Shown here piece after piece: positions 17,585-26,253 of a stretch of 64,000 nt of DNA. The stretch comes from Labilibaculum sp. K2S (GTDB taxonomy: Bacteria > Bacteroidota > Bacteroidia > Bacteroidales > Marinifilaceae), in assembly GCF_030372765.1 (NCBI RefSeq), contig NZ_JAUCMW010000003.1, positions 1 to 64,000 of the forward strand, written 5' to 3'. Within the stretch, counting starts at the first letter, position 1; each line of letters starts with the position of its first letter. The notes under the pieces were generated by a model. It worked only from the letters and a program-made list of their open reading frames with translations, did not search any database and was not told the origin of the DNA. A program made the translations under genes and the position numbers.

Positions 17585-19603
17585 ATGAAAAATATAAAAC
17601 TCATTTCTACTGCAATTCTTTTAATCCTGCATATTGTAAGTTACACTCAGGATTCTAAAAAACAATTATTTTTACACCCCGGAGGATTACACACCCAAGC
17701 CGATCTTGACCGAATGAAAGCGAAGGTCGCTGAAGGAGCACATCCATGGATAGAAGGGTGGAATATTCTGATAAAAGACCATTTAGCTCAGAATAGCTTT
17801 GTTGCATCTCCTAAAGAGAATATGAACATTAGGCAGGTAATGTCTAAAGATGCCCATGCCGCATATCTAAATGCAATCCGTTGGTACATTTCCGGAGATG
17901 AAAGCTATGCTAAATGCGCAATACGTATTTTTAATGACTATTCATCTATTGTTAACCAAATTCCGTCAGGTGGTCGAACGGATATTGTTGGACTTGGAGG
18001 AATAGGTATTTCAGAATTAGCTATAGCTGCAGAAATTATGAGGATCTATAGTGGCTGGAAGAGTGTTGACTTTGATAGATTTAAAGTTATGATGATCAAC
18101 TACTTCTATCCTGTTTGTCATGATTTTTTAGTGAACCATAACGGGGCATGTATAGATTACTATTGGGCTAATTGGGATGCAAATAATATTACAGCTCTAA
18201 TTGCCATAGGTGTATTATGCGATAATCAATCTATTTATGATGAAGGAATTGAATATTTTAAATATGGAGCAGGTGCAGGTAGCATAAAACATGCAATTTA
18301 TTATATCCATGAAGGTAATCTCGGACAATGGCAGGAAAGCGGGAGAGATCAGGAACATGGACAATTAGGAGTTGGACTTCTAGGTACGGCCTGTCAAATT
18401 GCCTGGAATCAGGGAAATGATCTTTTTGGGTATGATAATAATCGCCTATTAGCAGGAGCAGAGTATACTGCTAAGTATAACCAGATGCAAGAGGTGCCAT
18501 TTAAATTTTATAATAATTGTCAGCCTGCAAATCATAAATGGCCCGCAATTAATGGCCGTGGCCGTTTAGATGATCGTCCTGTTTGGGAAATGCTATACAA
18601 TCATTATGTTATTCGCCAAGGATTATGTGCACCTAACGTGCAAAGAATGGCAGAACTAATGCGTCCAGAACATGGCAGTAAAGATCATTTTGGATATGGT
18701 TCACTTACTTTTACATTAGAGGAATCCAGCAGTACACCACATCCAATTCCGGGTAAATCTGAAGATTTAAAGGCTACTGCCGGTGTTGGAAAGGTATTTT
18801 TAACATGGCAACCACCTAGTGATTTTACTTCAACAGGATATGTTATACAACGAGCTGAAAGTATAGATGGTAACTATGATACAATTGGCTCATGGTATGA
18901 CAATACTTGTAATACATATACTGATAATAGTGTGTCGAATGGTACAAAATACTATTACAAAGTTGCGGCACTTAACCAGTCAGGTATAGGAGAATTTTCA
19001 TCTGTTTCCAGTTCTAAACCACAGTCTATAACAGTTTTGCCATCGAAATGGAAAAAGGTTGATATAGGAGCTAATATTACTGGAAGTGCTGAATTTGCTG
19101 ATGTAGCAGGATCAACTTTTATCGTATCCGGGAATGGTAATAAAATTGGAGATACTGAGGATAATGTTACTTACTGTTATACAAAAGTTTCGGGCGATTA
19201 TATTATTACTTGTCGTATAAGTGATATAGCCGGATCATTAGCTAAATCTGGATTAATGATAAGAGAAACTTTAAAATCAAATTCATCAGCTGTTACAATG
19301 ACCTTAGGTGAAGTGGGGGGTAGATTTTCGCGTATGGGATACAGGAATTCAACCGGTGCTGATATGTTATCTACTTTAGGCAATACTTATACCTGGTTAC
19401 CGGCTTGGTTTAGACTTGAGCGTAAAGGAAATACATTTACAGCTTACGAATCCTCAAATAGTCAAACTTGGTTTAAGGTTAAGAGTGTTGAGATTCCCAT
19501 GTTTTCATCCTATTACATTGGATTGGCAGTGGTTTCTCAGGATAAAAGATCAGAAAACAAAACAACATTTGATAATTTTACATTAGATGCAGTTAAGGAG
19601 TAA
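17585..19603 (+). CDS. Alginate-lyase-superfamily lyase, copy 2, with FN3 and sandwich domains
   Basis: A 672-residue secreted lyase (signal peptide to about 21, no lipobox). The N-terminal alpha/alpha-barrel (about 28-380) parallels the lyase at 10834: FLHPGGLHTQADLDRMK, HNGACIDYYWANWD (Tyr192/Tyr193) and QESGRDQEHGQL (His258). It then adds a fibronectin type III domain (about 390-478, GYVIQRAESIDGNY) and a C-terminal DUF1349-like jelly-roll (about 485-670, LMIRETL, WFRLERKGNTFTAYESS), probably for binding the polymer. The catalytic cores are clearly paralogous but far from identical, so the two lyases may differ in endo/exo mode. It starts 51 bases after the GH127 remnant. Confidence 0.78.
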   Translation: MKNIKLISTAILLILHIVSYTQDSKKQLFLHPGGLHTQADLDRMKAKVAEGAHPWIEGWNILIKDHLAQNSFVASPKENMNIRQVMSKDAHAAYLNAIRWYISGDESYAKCAIRIFNDYSSIVNQIPSGGRTDIVGLGGIGISELAIAAEIMRIYSGWKSVDFDRFKVMMINYFYPVCHDFLVNHNGACIDYYWANWDANNITALIAIGVLCDNQSIYDEGIEYFKYGAGAGSIKHAIYYIHEGNLGQWQESGRDQEHGQLGVGLLGTACQIAWNQGNDLFGYDNNRLLAGAEYTAKYNQMQEVPFKFYNNCQPANHKWPAINGRGRLDDRPVWEMLYNHYVIRQGLCAPNVQRMAELMRPEHGSKDHFGYGSLTFTLEESSSTPHPIPGKSEDLKATAGVGKVFLTWQPPSDFTSTGYVIQRAESIDGNYDTIGSWYDNTCNTYTDNSVSNGTKYYYKVAALNQSGIGEFSSVSSSKPQSITVLPSKWKKVDIGANITGSAEFADVAGSTFIVSGNGNKIGDTEDNVTYCYTKVSGDYIITCRISDIAGSLAKSGLMIRETLKSNSSAVTMTLGEVGGRFSRMGYRNSTGADMLSTLGNTYTWLPAWFRLERKGNTFTAYESSNSQTWFKVKSVEIPMFSSYYIGLAVVSQDKRSENKTTFDNFTLDAVKE

Positions 19604-19665
19604 TAATATATCTCAAATATTGAGGTAACATAATATTAAATGCTATGGAAAATATATAAAATAAA

Positions 19666-20637
19666 ATGAAAATCAATAATTTGGCTCTTCTAATTTTGGT
19701 AGGTGTTTATCTGTTAGGTTGCAGTCCCAAAACCGACTCTAAAATATCAAATCCTATTGTAGACGGTTACTTTGCCGATCCTTCCATTGTCTTATATGAA
19801 GGCAAGTATTTCATTTATGCTACTATCGACCCATGGGGAAGTGATGAACTGGCAGTATTTGAAACCACCGATTTCAAACAATTTGAACAGAAGCACATCA
19901 ACTGGCCTACCAAAAAGGCTTGTACCAGTCCTACATCAGGAAACAGCATGGTATGGGCGCCATCGGTTATACAGGGAACTAAAGAGCAGTTTTATATGTA
20001 TGTTTCAGTTGGTAGTGAGGTTTGGGTAGGAACTGCAAGCCATCCTCTTGGACCATGGAAAAATGCAAAAGAAGACGCTTCTCCTCTTATTCCTGGCAAT
20101 ATGATTCCCGGATATCACATGATCGACGCGGAATGCTTTATCGATGATGACAATCGAGCTTATCTATATTGGGGCTCAGGTTTAAATTGGGTGAATGGTA
20201 AGTGTTTTATGGTTCCTCTCGCCGAGAATATGGTTGATTTCCTAAAAGAACCTTTAGACGTAACACCTACTGACTTTTTCGAGGGACCTTTCATGATGAA
20301 AAAGAATGGAACTTATTATTTGATGTTTTCTAACGGGAAAGCAATAGATCATACTTATAACATTCGATATGCCACAGCGAAGAGTCCTTTTGGTCCTTTT
20401 GAGAAAGGTATAAACAATCCTATTATTGAAACCTCTGCTGATAGTACAACTTATGGCCCCGGTCATCACTGCGTATTCTCATTTAACGGTCAAGACTATA
20501 TGCTCTACCATCGTATTTTCCCTCAAAAAGAGAGTTATGTGCTTAGACAACTTTGCCTTGATAGTTTAAATTTCGATGCAAACTGGAACATAAAAAAAGT
20601 TAATCCACAGGGGATAGCTTCATTTATTAATAAGTAA
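19666..20637 (+). CDS. GH43 single-domain lipoprotein
   Basis: A 323-residue lipoprotein (lipobox LLGC, Cys19) consisting of one GH43 five-bladed propeller. The triad is visible: Asp38 (YFADPSIVLY), Asp154 (YHMIDAECFIDDD) and Glu206 (FFEGPFMMKKNGTYYLMFS). The family contains arabinofuranosidases, xylosidases and galactosidases; the subfamily cannot be named safely. Without the C-terminal sandwich it differs in build from the GH43 at 15486. It lies 62 bases after lyase copy 2 and just before leader repeat C. Confidence 0.88.
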   Translation: MKINNLALLILVGVYLLGCSPKTDSKISNPIVDGYFADPSIVLYEGKYFIYATIDPWGSDELAVFETTDFKQFEQKHINWPTKKACTSPTSGNSMVWAPSVIQGTKEQFYMYVSVGSEVWVGTASHPLGPWKNAKEDASPLIPGNMIPGYHMIDAECFIDDDNRAYLYWGSGLNWVNGKCFMVPLAENMVDFLKEPLDVTPTDFFEGPFMMKKNGTYYLMFSNGKAIDHTYNIRYATAKSPFGPFEKGINNPIIETSADSTTYGPGHHCVFSFNGQDYMLYHRIFPQKESYVLRQLCLDSLNFDANWNIKKVNPQGIASFINK

Positions 20638-20648
20638 AAGAAGTAGAG

Positions 20649-20742
20649 ATGAAACGAGCCATGAGGAATTCTTTCTTTACACACGGAGATGACTATCATG
20701 GAGAGTTTACCTGGCATTTTAAAAACAAATTATAGACATATG
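20649..20742 (+). repeat. Leader repeat, copy C (before beta-helix glycosidase 2), with an intact 28-codon frame
   Basis: The third copy of the leader. It starts ATGAAACGAGCC, has the core TACACACGGAGATGACTAT, and ends CAAATTATAGACATATG at the downstream start. Only in this copy is the short frame open throughout: ATG at 20649, 28 codons containing FFTHGDDYHGEF and ending FKNKL, with TAG at 20733-20735. The stop lies five bases before the ATG at 20740, close enough for translational coupling. Confidence 0.7.
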
Positions 20743-22137
20743 AAACACTTATTTTGGATATTCTTTCTTGGTTTTTCAACCATGCTACAGGCACAGGAAC
20801 TCATCACTTATGAAGTTCCCGGTGGAATGTTTTACTCAGCACATAACGATGATTTCACAGTGAAAGTCCGCACCCCTGGCGGCGAATGGAAAGATCTTTA
20901 TGAGTATAAAGTTGGGGTGGATATGGACACCCAAAGCACTGCATCGATGGTTTCATTCGATTTTACCGGAACGGTTGAAGTGCAGGTTCGAAAGAATAAT
21001 GGATTGGTGAACGCAGTGCAAATCCGTCCGTTGTCATATGGAATTACTCCAAAAGTACAGGAGCGAATCATTACTTTTACGCTCGATCAGCCACGCAAAA
21101 TATCGCTTGAGGTTAATGGCGACAAGCTACAAAACCTGCATATTTTTGCCAATTCAATCCTGAAAGACATACCTGATCCAGATGATCCGAATGTGATGTA
21201 TTTTGGTCCAGGTATTCATCAACCCAAAGACCTGCCTGGCGATGTATTTCGCATCCCTTCAGGAAAAACAGTATTTGTTGATGGAGGTGCTGTTATAAAA
21301 GCCAAGTTGTTGGTTGATACCGCGCATGATGTAAAAATAGTTGGGCATGGCATTGTTTTTCAACCGGAAAGGGGAGTTGAAGTTCGTCATTCACAAAATG
21401 TGACCATTGACGGCCCCATATTCATTAATCCCAAACATTACACAATATATGGAGGCCAAACAACTGGTTTGACTGTGCGAAATATTAAATCGTTTAGCAA
21501 CCAGGGCTGGAGCGATGGCATTGACCTCATGTCGTGCTCAGATGTAATAATTGACGATGTGTTTATGCGAAATTCCGACGATTGTATCGCTATTTACGGG
21601 CATCGATGGCAGTTTTATGGTAATGCTCAAAATTATCAAGTTAAAAATTCAACACTTTGGGCCGACATTGCACATCCGATAAATATCGGAGGGCATGGAA
21701 ATACAGAAGCTGGTGGTGATACCATTGAAAATATAACTTTTACCAATATCGATATTTTAGAACACGATGAAGATGATCGAAACTATCAGGGGTGTTTGTC
21801 TATAGCCTGTGCTGATAATAATCTGGTAAGAAATGTGAGCTACAAAAACATCCGTGTTGAAGATTTTCAGGAAGGACAGCTATTTCATTTCAGAGTTGTG
21901 TATAATCCAAAATACAGCTCAGCTTCTGGCCGGGGAATTGAAAATATTACGTTGGAAAATATTGAATACAATGGAAATGGTGCAAACCCATCCACCATTC
22001 ATGGATATAATAAGGACCGATTAGTGAAAGATATTCAGTTTAAAAACTTAAAAATTAACAGTAAGTTGATTGAGAATGCATCTGACGGTAGCGTTAAGAT
22101 TGGTGAATATACGGATGGTATAAAGTTTAAAAAGTGA
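20740..22137 (+). CDS. Right-handed beta-helix glycosidase 2 (GH28/GH49-type fold)
   Basis: A secreted enzyme of 465 residues, paralogous to 13897-15378. This start gives a textbook signal peptide (MKHLFWIFFLGFSTMLQAQ); the upstream in-frame ATG at 20689 lies inside the leader repeat and gives a poor N-terminus. An N-terminal beta-sandwich (about 20-125) is followed by a beta-helix (about 135-460). The catalytic set is more canonical than in copy 1: WSDGID, NSDDCIAIYG, HPINIGGHG. The likely role is hydrolysis of a uronic-acid-containing or branched polysaccharide. The substrate is unknown; GH28 versus GH49 cannot be settled by eye. Confidence 0.72.
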   Translation: MKHLFWIFFLGFSTMLQAQELITYEVPGGMFYSAHNDDFTVKVRTPGGEWKDLYEYKVGVDMDTQSTASMVSFDFTGTVEVQVRKNNGLVNAVQIRPLSYGITPKVQERIITFTLDQPRKISLEVNGDKLQNLHIFANSILKDIPDPDDPNVMYFGPGIHQPKDLPGDVFRIPSGKTVFVDGGAVIKAKLLVDTAHDVKIVGHGIVFQPERGVEVRHSQNVTIDGPIFINPKHYTIYGGQTTGLTVRNIKSFSNQGWSDGIDLMSCSDVIIDDVFMRNSDDCIAIYGHRWQFYGNAQNYQVKNSTLWADIAHPINIGGHGNTEAGGDTIENITFTNIDILEHDEDDRNYQGCLSIACADNNLVRNVSYKNIRVEDFQEGQLFHFRVVYNPKYSSASGRGIENITLENIEYNGNGANPSTIHGYNKDRLVKDIQFKNLKINSKLIENASDGSVKIGEYTDGIKFKK

Positions 22138-22312
22138 TATAACATGAGTTCGATTATTTAGGTGTGTTTTACTATTTAATGCACCAAATCCCCTAAGACT
22201 TTTACCCGGAATTTTAGGAAGACTTTGTTCTTCTTTAAGGATTGGGGGTATTTATTTGATATATAATCAGGAATCGATAAAATCGAATTAAATTTATAAA
22301 GAATTGATAATT

Positions 22313-23944
22313 ATGATGGAATGCAATAGAGTGAAAATTACTGTTTTGATATGGATCTGTTTAACTTTTGCACCATTTGTCAATGCTGCCGTTTACCAAT
22401 GGTCGGTACCGATAACAAGCATAGTTTCTTCTGAAACTAACGAACATCCTACTGCCTTTTTGTGGATACCTGAGCAATGCACGCAAGTTAAAGCTTTGAT
22501 TTTTGGCCAGCATAACATGTGTGAGGAGACCATTTTTGAACACCCCGCTTTTAGAAAAAAAATGTTGGAATTAGGCTTCGCTATTGTTTGGGTTTCACCT
22601 GGCATTGACCAGCAATGGGATGTAAGGAACGGCTGTCAACAGGTATTTGACACAATAGTTAAAGCACTGGCAGAAACAAGTGGGTATCAGGAGCTGGAAT
22701 ATGTCCCTGTTGTTCCGCTGGGTCATTCGGCAATGGCAACTTTCCCATGGAACTTCGCAGCGTGGAATCCCGACAGGACTTTAGCCGTTATTTCCTATCA
22801 TGGAGATGCACCCCGGACTAACTTGACAGGTTACGGCAGGGAAAATCTTGAATGGGGCAGGAATCGTAATATCGACGGTATTCCAGGGTTAATGGTTGAA
22901 GGTGAATACGAATGGTGGGAGGCCAGGGTAAACCCAGCGTTAGCTTTTCGGATGATGTATCCCGAAAGTTGTGTTTCCTTTCTATGCGATGCAGGGCATG
23001 GGCATTTCGATGTGTCCGACCAAGTTGTAGATTATCTCTCTCTTTTCCTGAAAAAGGCTGCATTCTACCGTTTGCCAGATAATCAGCCGGGTGATAAACC
23101 AGTTCTTTTGAGAAACCTAAACCCACATGATGGCTGGCTTGCAGAAAGATGGCATCCCAATCAGAAAAAGCGGGCAAATACTGCACCTCTTTTTCAATAT
23201 ATAGGCGATGTGCATGATGCGTTTTGGTATTTCGATAAGGAAATAGCTGAAGCTACTGAACAATATTATGCCCGGACACGGGGCAAAAAAGAACAATACA
23301 TTTGTTACATGCAAAATGGTAATTTATTGTCTTTTAACGAAAAATCGCATGCGCGGATTGCAGGAAAATTTGAACCCGAAAAAGATGGCATTACATTTCA
23401 TCTTACAGCAGTATTTACTGATACCATACGAAGTAGAAGAATAGATGACCATGCTAATGGGAACCCGTTGATATCAAGAATTTGTGGGCCCGTAAAAAAA
23501 ATCAACGACACCGCTTTCAGGTTGGATTTTTATCGCATGGGCTTCAACAATTCAAAGCGAACAGGTGATATATGGTTTATTGCCAGCCATCCTGGCGATG
23601 CAAAATATAAAAGTACTGTTCAGCAGTTCAATATGCGTATCCCTATTGCCAATAAAGAAGGAATGCAGCAAACTATTGAATTTCCGACAATAGAAAATCA
23701 ACAAACCAACGTACAGTCAATTAAGTTGGGTGCAACGGCATCATCAGGGATGCCTGTCTATTATTACGTAAAAGAAGGTCCCGCTGAAGTAAAAGCTGGA
23801 AAATTGGTATTCTCCCAAATTCCACCTCGCAGCAAATTTCCAATAAAGGTAACAGTGGTGGCCTGGCAGTACGGGCGTATAATTGAGCCCAAAATTCAAT
23901 CTGCAGAACCAGTCGAACAAAGTTTCCTAATCACAAAAAACTAA
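22313..23944 (+). CDS. Secreted alpha/beta-hydrolase, possible carbohydrate esterase
   Basis: A 543-residue secreted protein. The signal peptide (VKITVLIWICLTFAPFVNAA) is followed by an alpha/beta-hydrolase domain to about residue 265 with a nucleophile elbow GHSAMATFP and a likely catalytic histidine in AGHGHFDVSD. The remaining half (about 275-540) is a beta-rich region that I do not recognise. The context, between a beta-helix hydrolase and a heparinase-type lyase, suggests removal of acyl groups from the polysaccharide (inference). A TTG at 22304 extends the frame by three codons, but the ATG at 22313 is the better start. A 175-base gap with a weak hairpin precedes it. Confidence 0.6.
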   Translation: MMECNRVKITVLIWICLTFAPFVNAAVYQWSVPITSIVSSETNEHPTAFLWIPEQCTQVKALIFGQHNMCEETIFEHPAFRKKMLELGFAIVWVSPGIDQQWDVRNGCQQVFDTIVKALAETSGYQELEYVPVVPLGHSAMATFPWNFAAWNPDRTLAVISYHGDAPRTNLTGYGRENLEWGRNRNIDGIPGLMVEGEYEWWEARVNPALAFRMMYPESCVSFLCDAGHGHFDVSDQVVDYLSLFLKKAAFYRLPDNQPGDKPVLLRNLNPHDGWLAERWHPNQKKRANTAPLFQYIGDVHDAFWYFDKEIAEATEQYYARTRGKKEQYICYMQNGNLLSFNEKSHARIAGKFEPEKDGITFHLTAVFTDTIRSRRIDDHANGNPLISRICGPVKKINDTAFRLDFYRMGFNNSKRTGDIWFIASHPGDAKYKSTVQQFNMRIPIANKEGMQQTIEFPTIENQQTNVQSIKLGATASSGMPVYYYVKEGPAEVKAGKLVFSQIPPRSKFPIKVTVVAWQYGRIIEPKIQSAEPVEQSFLITKN

Positions 23945-23962
23945 GTTCAAAAGATATTGATT

Positions 23963-26251
23963 ATGAGAAAGATTTTTCTATTTGCACTTATTTGTTTTAT
24001 TACCCATTCGCTGTTTGCACAGAAACACAGTTACTTGTTGCATACAGACGTTAATATCGCCCGTCTGAAAGAACAAATAAAGACCGATGTTGAGGTAAAA
24101 GAAGCCTGGGAAAAACAATTGCAAAAGGCCGAAGATTTGCTGAAACGCGATAGGAATGGTGCGCCTGATTTACAGATACTGGGCTTGGTGTATCGTATGA
24201 CAGGCGACACCCGATTTGCCAAACGACTCAAACAAACCCTATTGTGGGAAACTGAAAGAACAACATGGGAAGGTCGGGAATTACTGCAGCGAAGCCCAGC
24301 TTGGAAGGGTGGTTTGGAAACCGCTCACGCTTGTTTTTTTATATCTGTTGGCTTCGATTGTGCTTATGAATATTTAAGCCAGGCAGAACGAAAGCAGATT
24401 GCAAAAGGGATAGTGCGCTTAGGAATTAAGCCGGCTATGGATGATTGGTTGAATTCCGACACCAACATTCACACCTTTGATACCATGGGGCACAATTGGT
24501 GGAGTGGTTGTGTGGATATGGCTGGTTTTGCTGCCTTAGCTGTGAGAAACGAAATTCCGGAAGCTAAAAAGTGGGCGGAAGAAATCTCTGAATATTCTGT
24601 GGAGTGGTTTAACTATGCAGGCAATGTTCTGCAAAACAAGCCGGTATCATTCGGTCGCAATGGCGGATTTTACGAAAGCATTAATTACGCCAACTTTGGT
24701 TTTTCGCAATACCTGCTTTTCAGGTTGGCACATCAGAATGTACTTCCAAAAATAAAAATGCCCAATATTCCTCAGATGGAACCTATGGCAGATTTCTTCA
24801 TTCAAACAACTTATTACTCAAGTGAGGAGCCAATGGTAGTTAATTTTGGTGATGGCAATTCCCATCGAAATGGAAATGCTTGCGTGCTTTTGCTTTGGAA
24901 TTTGGGTTTTCAGAAAGATCGTTATGCCTGGTATCTCAAGCAAACAAACCATGGAGATGATAAAGAGGCACTTACGATTGATACAGCAACTGGACTTATC
25001 CTAAATCCCGATCTTGCTGATTTGAAAAAGGACTATGTTCCGGAACTGCCCATAACACAACTCTATCCTGATATGGGATGGGGCATGTTGCGCGATTCCT
25101 GGAAAAGTGATGCTTCATTTTTAGCCGTTAAATCAGGCTTTACATGGAACCATTCTCACGCCGATGCCGGATCGTATATTCTCTTTCATAAAGGAAAAAA
25201 CCTGATCATCGATTCAGGGCATTCAGGTTATAGTTCACCGCTTTACACGCAATACGATTGTCAGAGTGCCGCTCATAATGTTGTTTTATTTAATGGAGAG
25301 GGTCAACGAACAAAAGATGCGTATTTTGGAGTAGTCAATTCCGGAAGCCTTCATAACTTAATAGGAACAGACGATTTTAAATATCTTTTAGCCAATGCAA
25401 CCGGGCCGTATTCGCATATCTTATCACGTAATTTTAGAAGTTTCATTTGGGTAGGTGATGTTATTTTGGTAGTTGATGATCTACTGGCTGATGAGCCCGG
25501 ACAATTTGAATGGTTGTTGCATTACAATGGAGAGTCGAAACGCCATGGTCTCGACTTATCAGTAAAAGATGGCAATGCCGAAGTATTGGTTCGTCCTCTG
25601 TTCCCAGAGACCTTTCCCAATGGTGGTTTACCCCACGATTTTCCAGAGCTAATGCGTTTGCAGGAGAAATTGGGTTATAAAGATCGAAATACACAACAAG
25701 CATATTGGTCAATCAGCCATTTTGAGAAAACGGAACGAACAAAATTTATTTCGGCCATTACACTGAAAGATGAAGAGAACAAAGATAATTTGCCGGTAAT
25801 TGAGCGTTTTCAAGGCAATAATTTCTTAGGTGTCCGCATCACACAAAAAGGAAAAATAACCGAGGTATATTTCAACCTGCTGGCAGATGGACGTTTGAAG
25901 CACCGTAACAGCATGATTAATATGAACGGATGGGAAACCGATGCCTACCTTACTGCAATTACTTTTAATGAAGGTGATGATAAATCAAAAGTGGAAAACA
26001 TCAACGATTTATTTGTTACTCATGGAAGCTATGTAAGAAGAGACGGACAAGTATTAATACATGCGTTGTCTAAATACACAGCACTGGTAAAAGATTTTAA
26101 CGGGCGGGCAGATGTTATTTTTCAAGGGCAGCCAATAGTAAGTTTTAGCCTTTATTCGCCAACAAAAAAATCATCACTAATAATTAACAGGAAGGTTTGC
26201 GAAAGTAGTTATGATACTCAAAAAGAATTAATTAAGACAATTATTAAATAG
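23963..26251 (+). CDS. Heparinase II/III-type polysaccharide lyase
   Basis: A 762-residue secreted lyase. After the signal peptide (to about 19, SLFAQ) comes an alpha/alpha toroid (about 60-370, with FDTMGHNWWSGCVDMAGF and RNGGFYESINYANFG). The heparinase II/III beta-sandwich follows (about 380-740), with the typical WNHSHADAGSYILFHKG, IIDSGHSGYSSPLY and AAHNVVLFNG. These His/Tyr/Asn motifs form the beta-elimination site and metal-binding zone. Relatives act on heparin-like glycans, alginate and other uronans; the exact PL family (12, 15, 17, 21, 39) is not decided here. The frame extends two codons upstream to a TTG, but ATG at 23963 fits the signal peptide. It ends 2 bases before the GH97 start, so the two are translationally coupled. 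Confidence 0.8.
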   Translation: MRKIFLFALICFITHSLFAQKHSYLLHTDVNIARLKEQIKTDVEVKEAWEKQLQKAEDLLKRDRNGAPDLQILGLVYRMTGDTRFAKRLKQTLLWETERTTWEGRELLQRSPAWKGGLETAHACFFISVGFDCAYEYLSQAERKQIAKGIVRLGIKPAMDDWLNSDTNIHTFDTMGHNWWSGCVDMAGFAALAVRNEIPEAKKWAEEISEYSVEWFNYAGNVLQNKPVSFGRNGGFYESINYANFGFSQYLLFRLAHQNVLPKIKMPNIPQMEPMADFFIQTTYYSSEEPMVVNFGDGNSHRNGNACVLLLWNLGFQKDRYAWYLKQTNHGDDKEALTIDTATGLILNPDLADLKKDYVPELPITQLYPDMGWGMLRDSWKSDASFLAVKSGFTWNHSHADAGSYILFHKGKNLIIDSGHSGYSSPLYTQYDCQSAAHNVVLFNGEGQRTKDAYFGVVNSGSLHNLIGTDDFKYLLANATGPYSHILSRNFRSFIWVGDVILVVDDLLADEPGQFEWLLHYNGESKRHGLDLSVKDGNAEVLVRPLFPETFPNGGLPHDFPELMRLQEKLGYKDRNTQQAYWSISHFEKTERTKFISAITLKDEENKDNLPVIERFQGNNFLGVRITQKGKITEVYFNLLADGRLKHRNSMINMNGWETDAYLTAITFNEGDDKSKVENINDLFVTHGSYVRRDGQVLIHALSKYTALVKDFNGRADVIFQGQPIVSFSLYSPTKKSSLIINRKVCESSYDTQKELIKTIIK

Positions 26252-26253
26252 CT

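Noticed and set aside
22187..22251. An imperfect hairpin (ATCCCC..GGATTGGGG) before the alpha/beta-hydrolase gene
   Set aside because: The arms have several mismatches and a long loop, and there is no clean T-run, so it is not called as a terminator.
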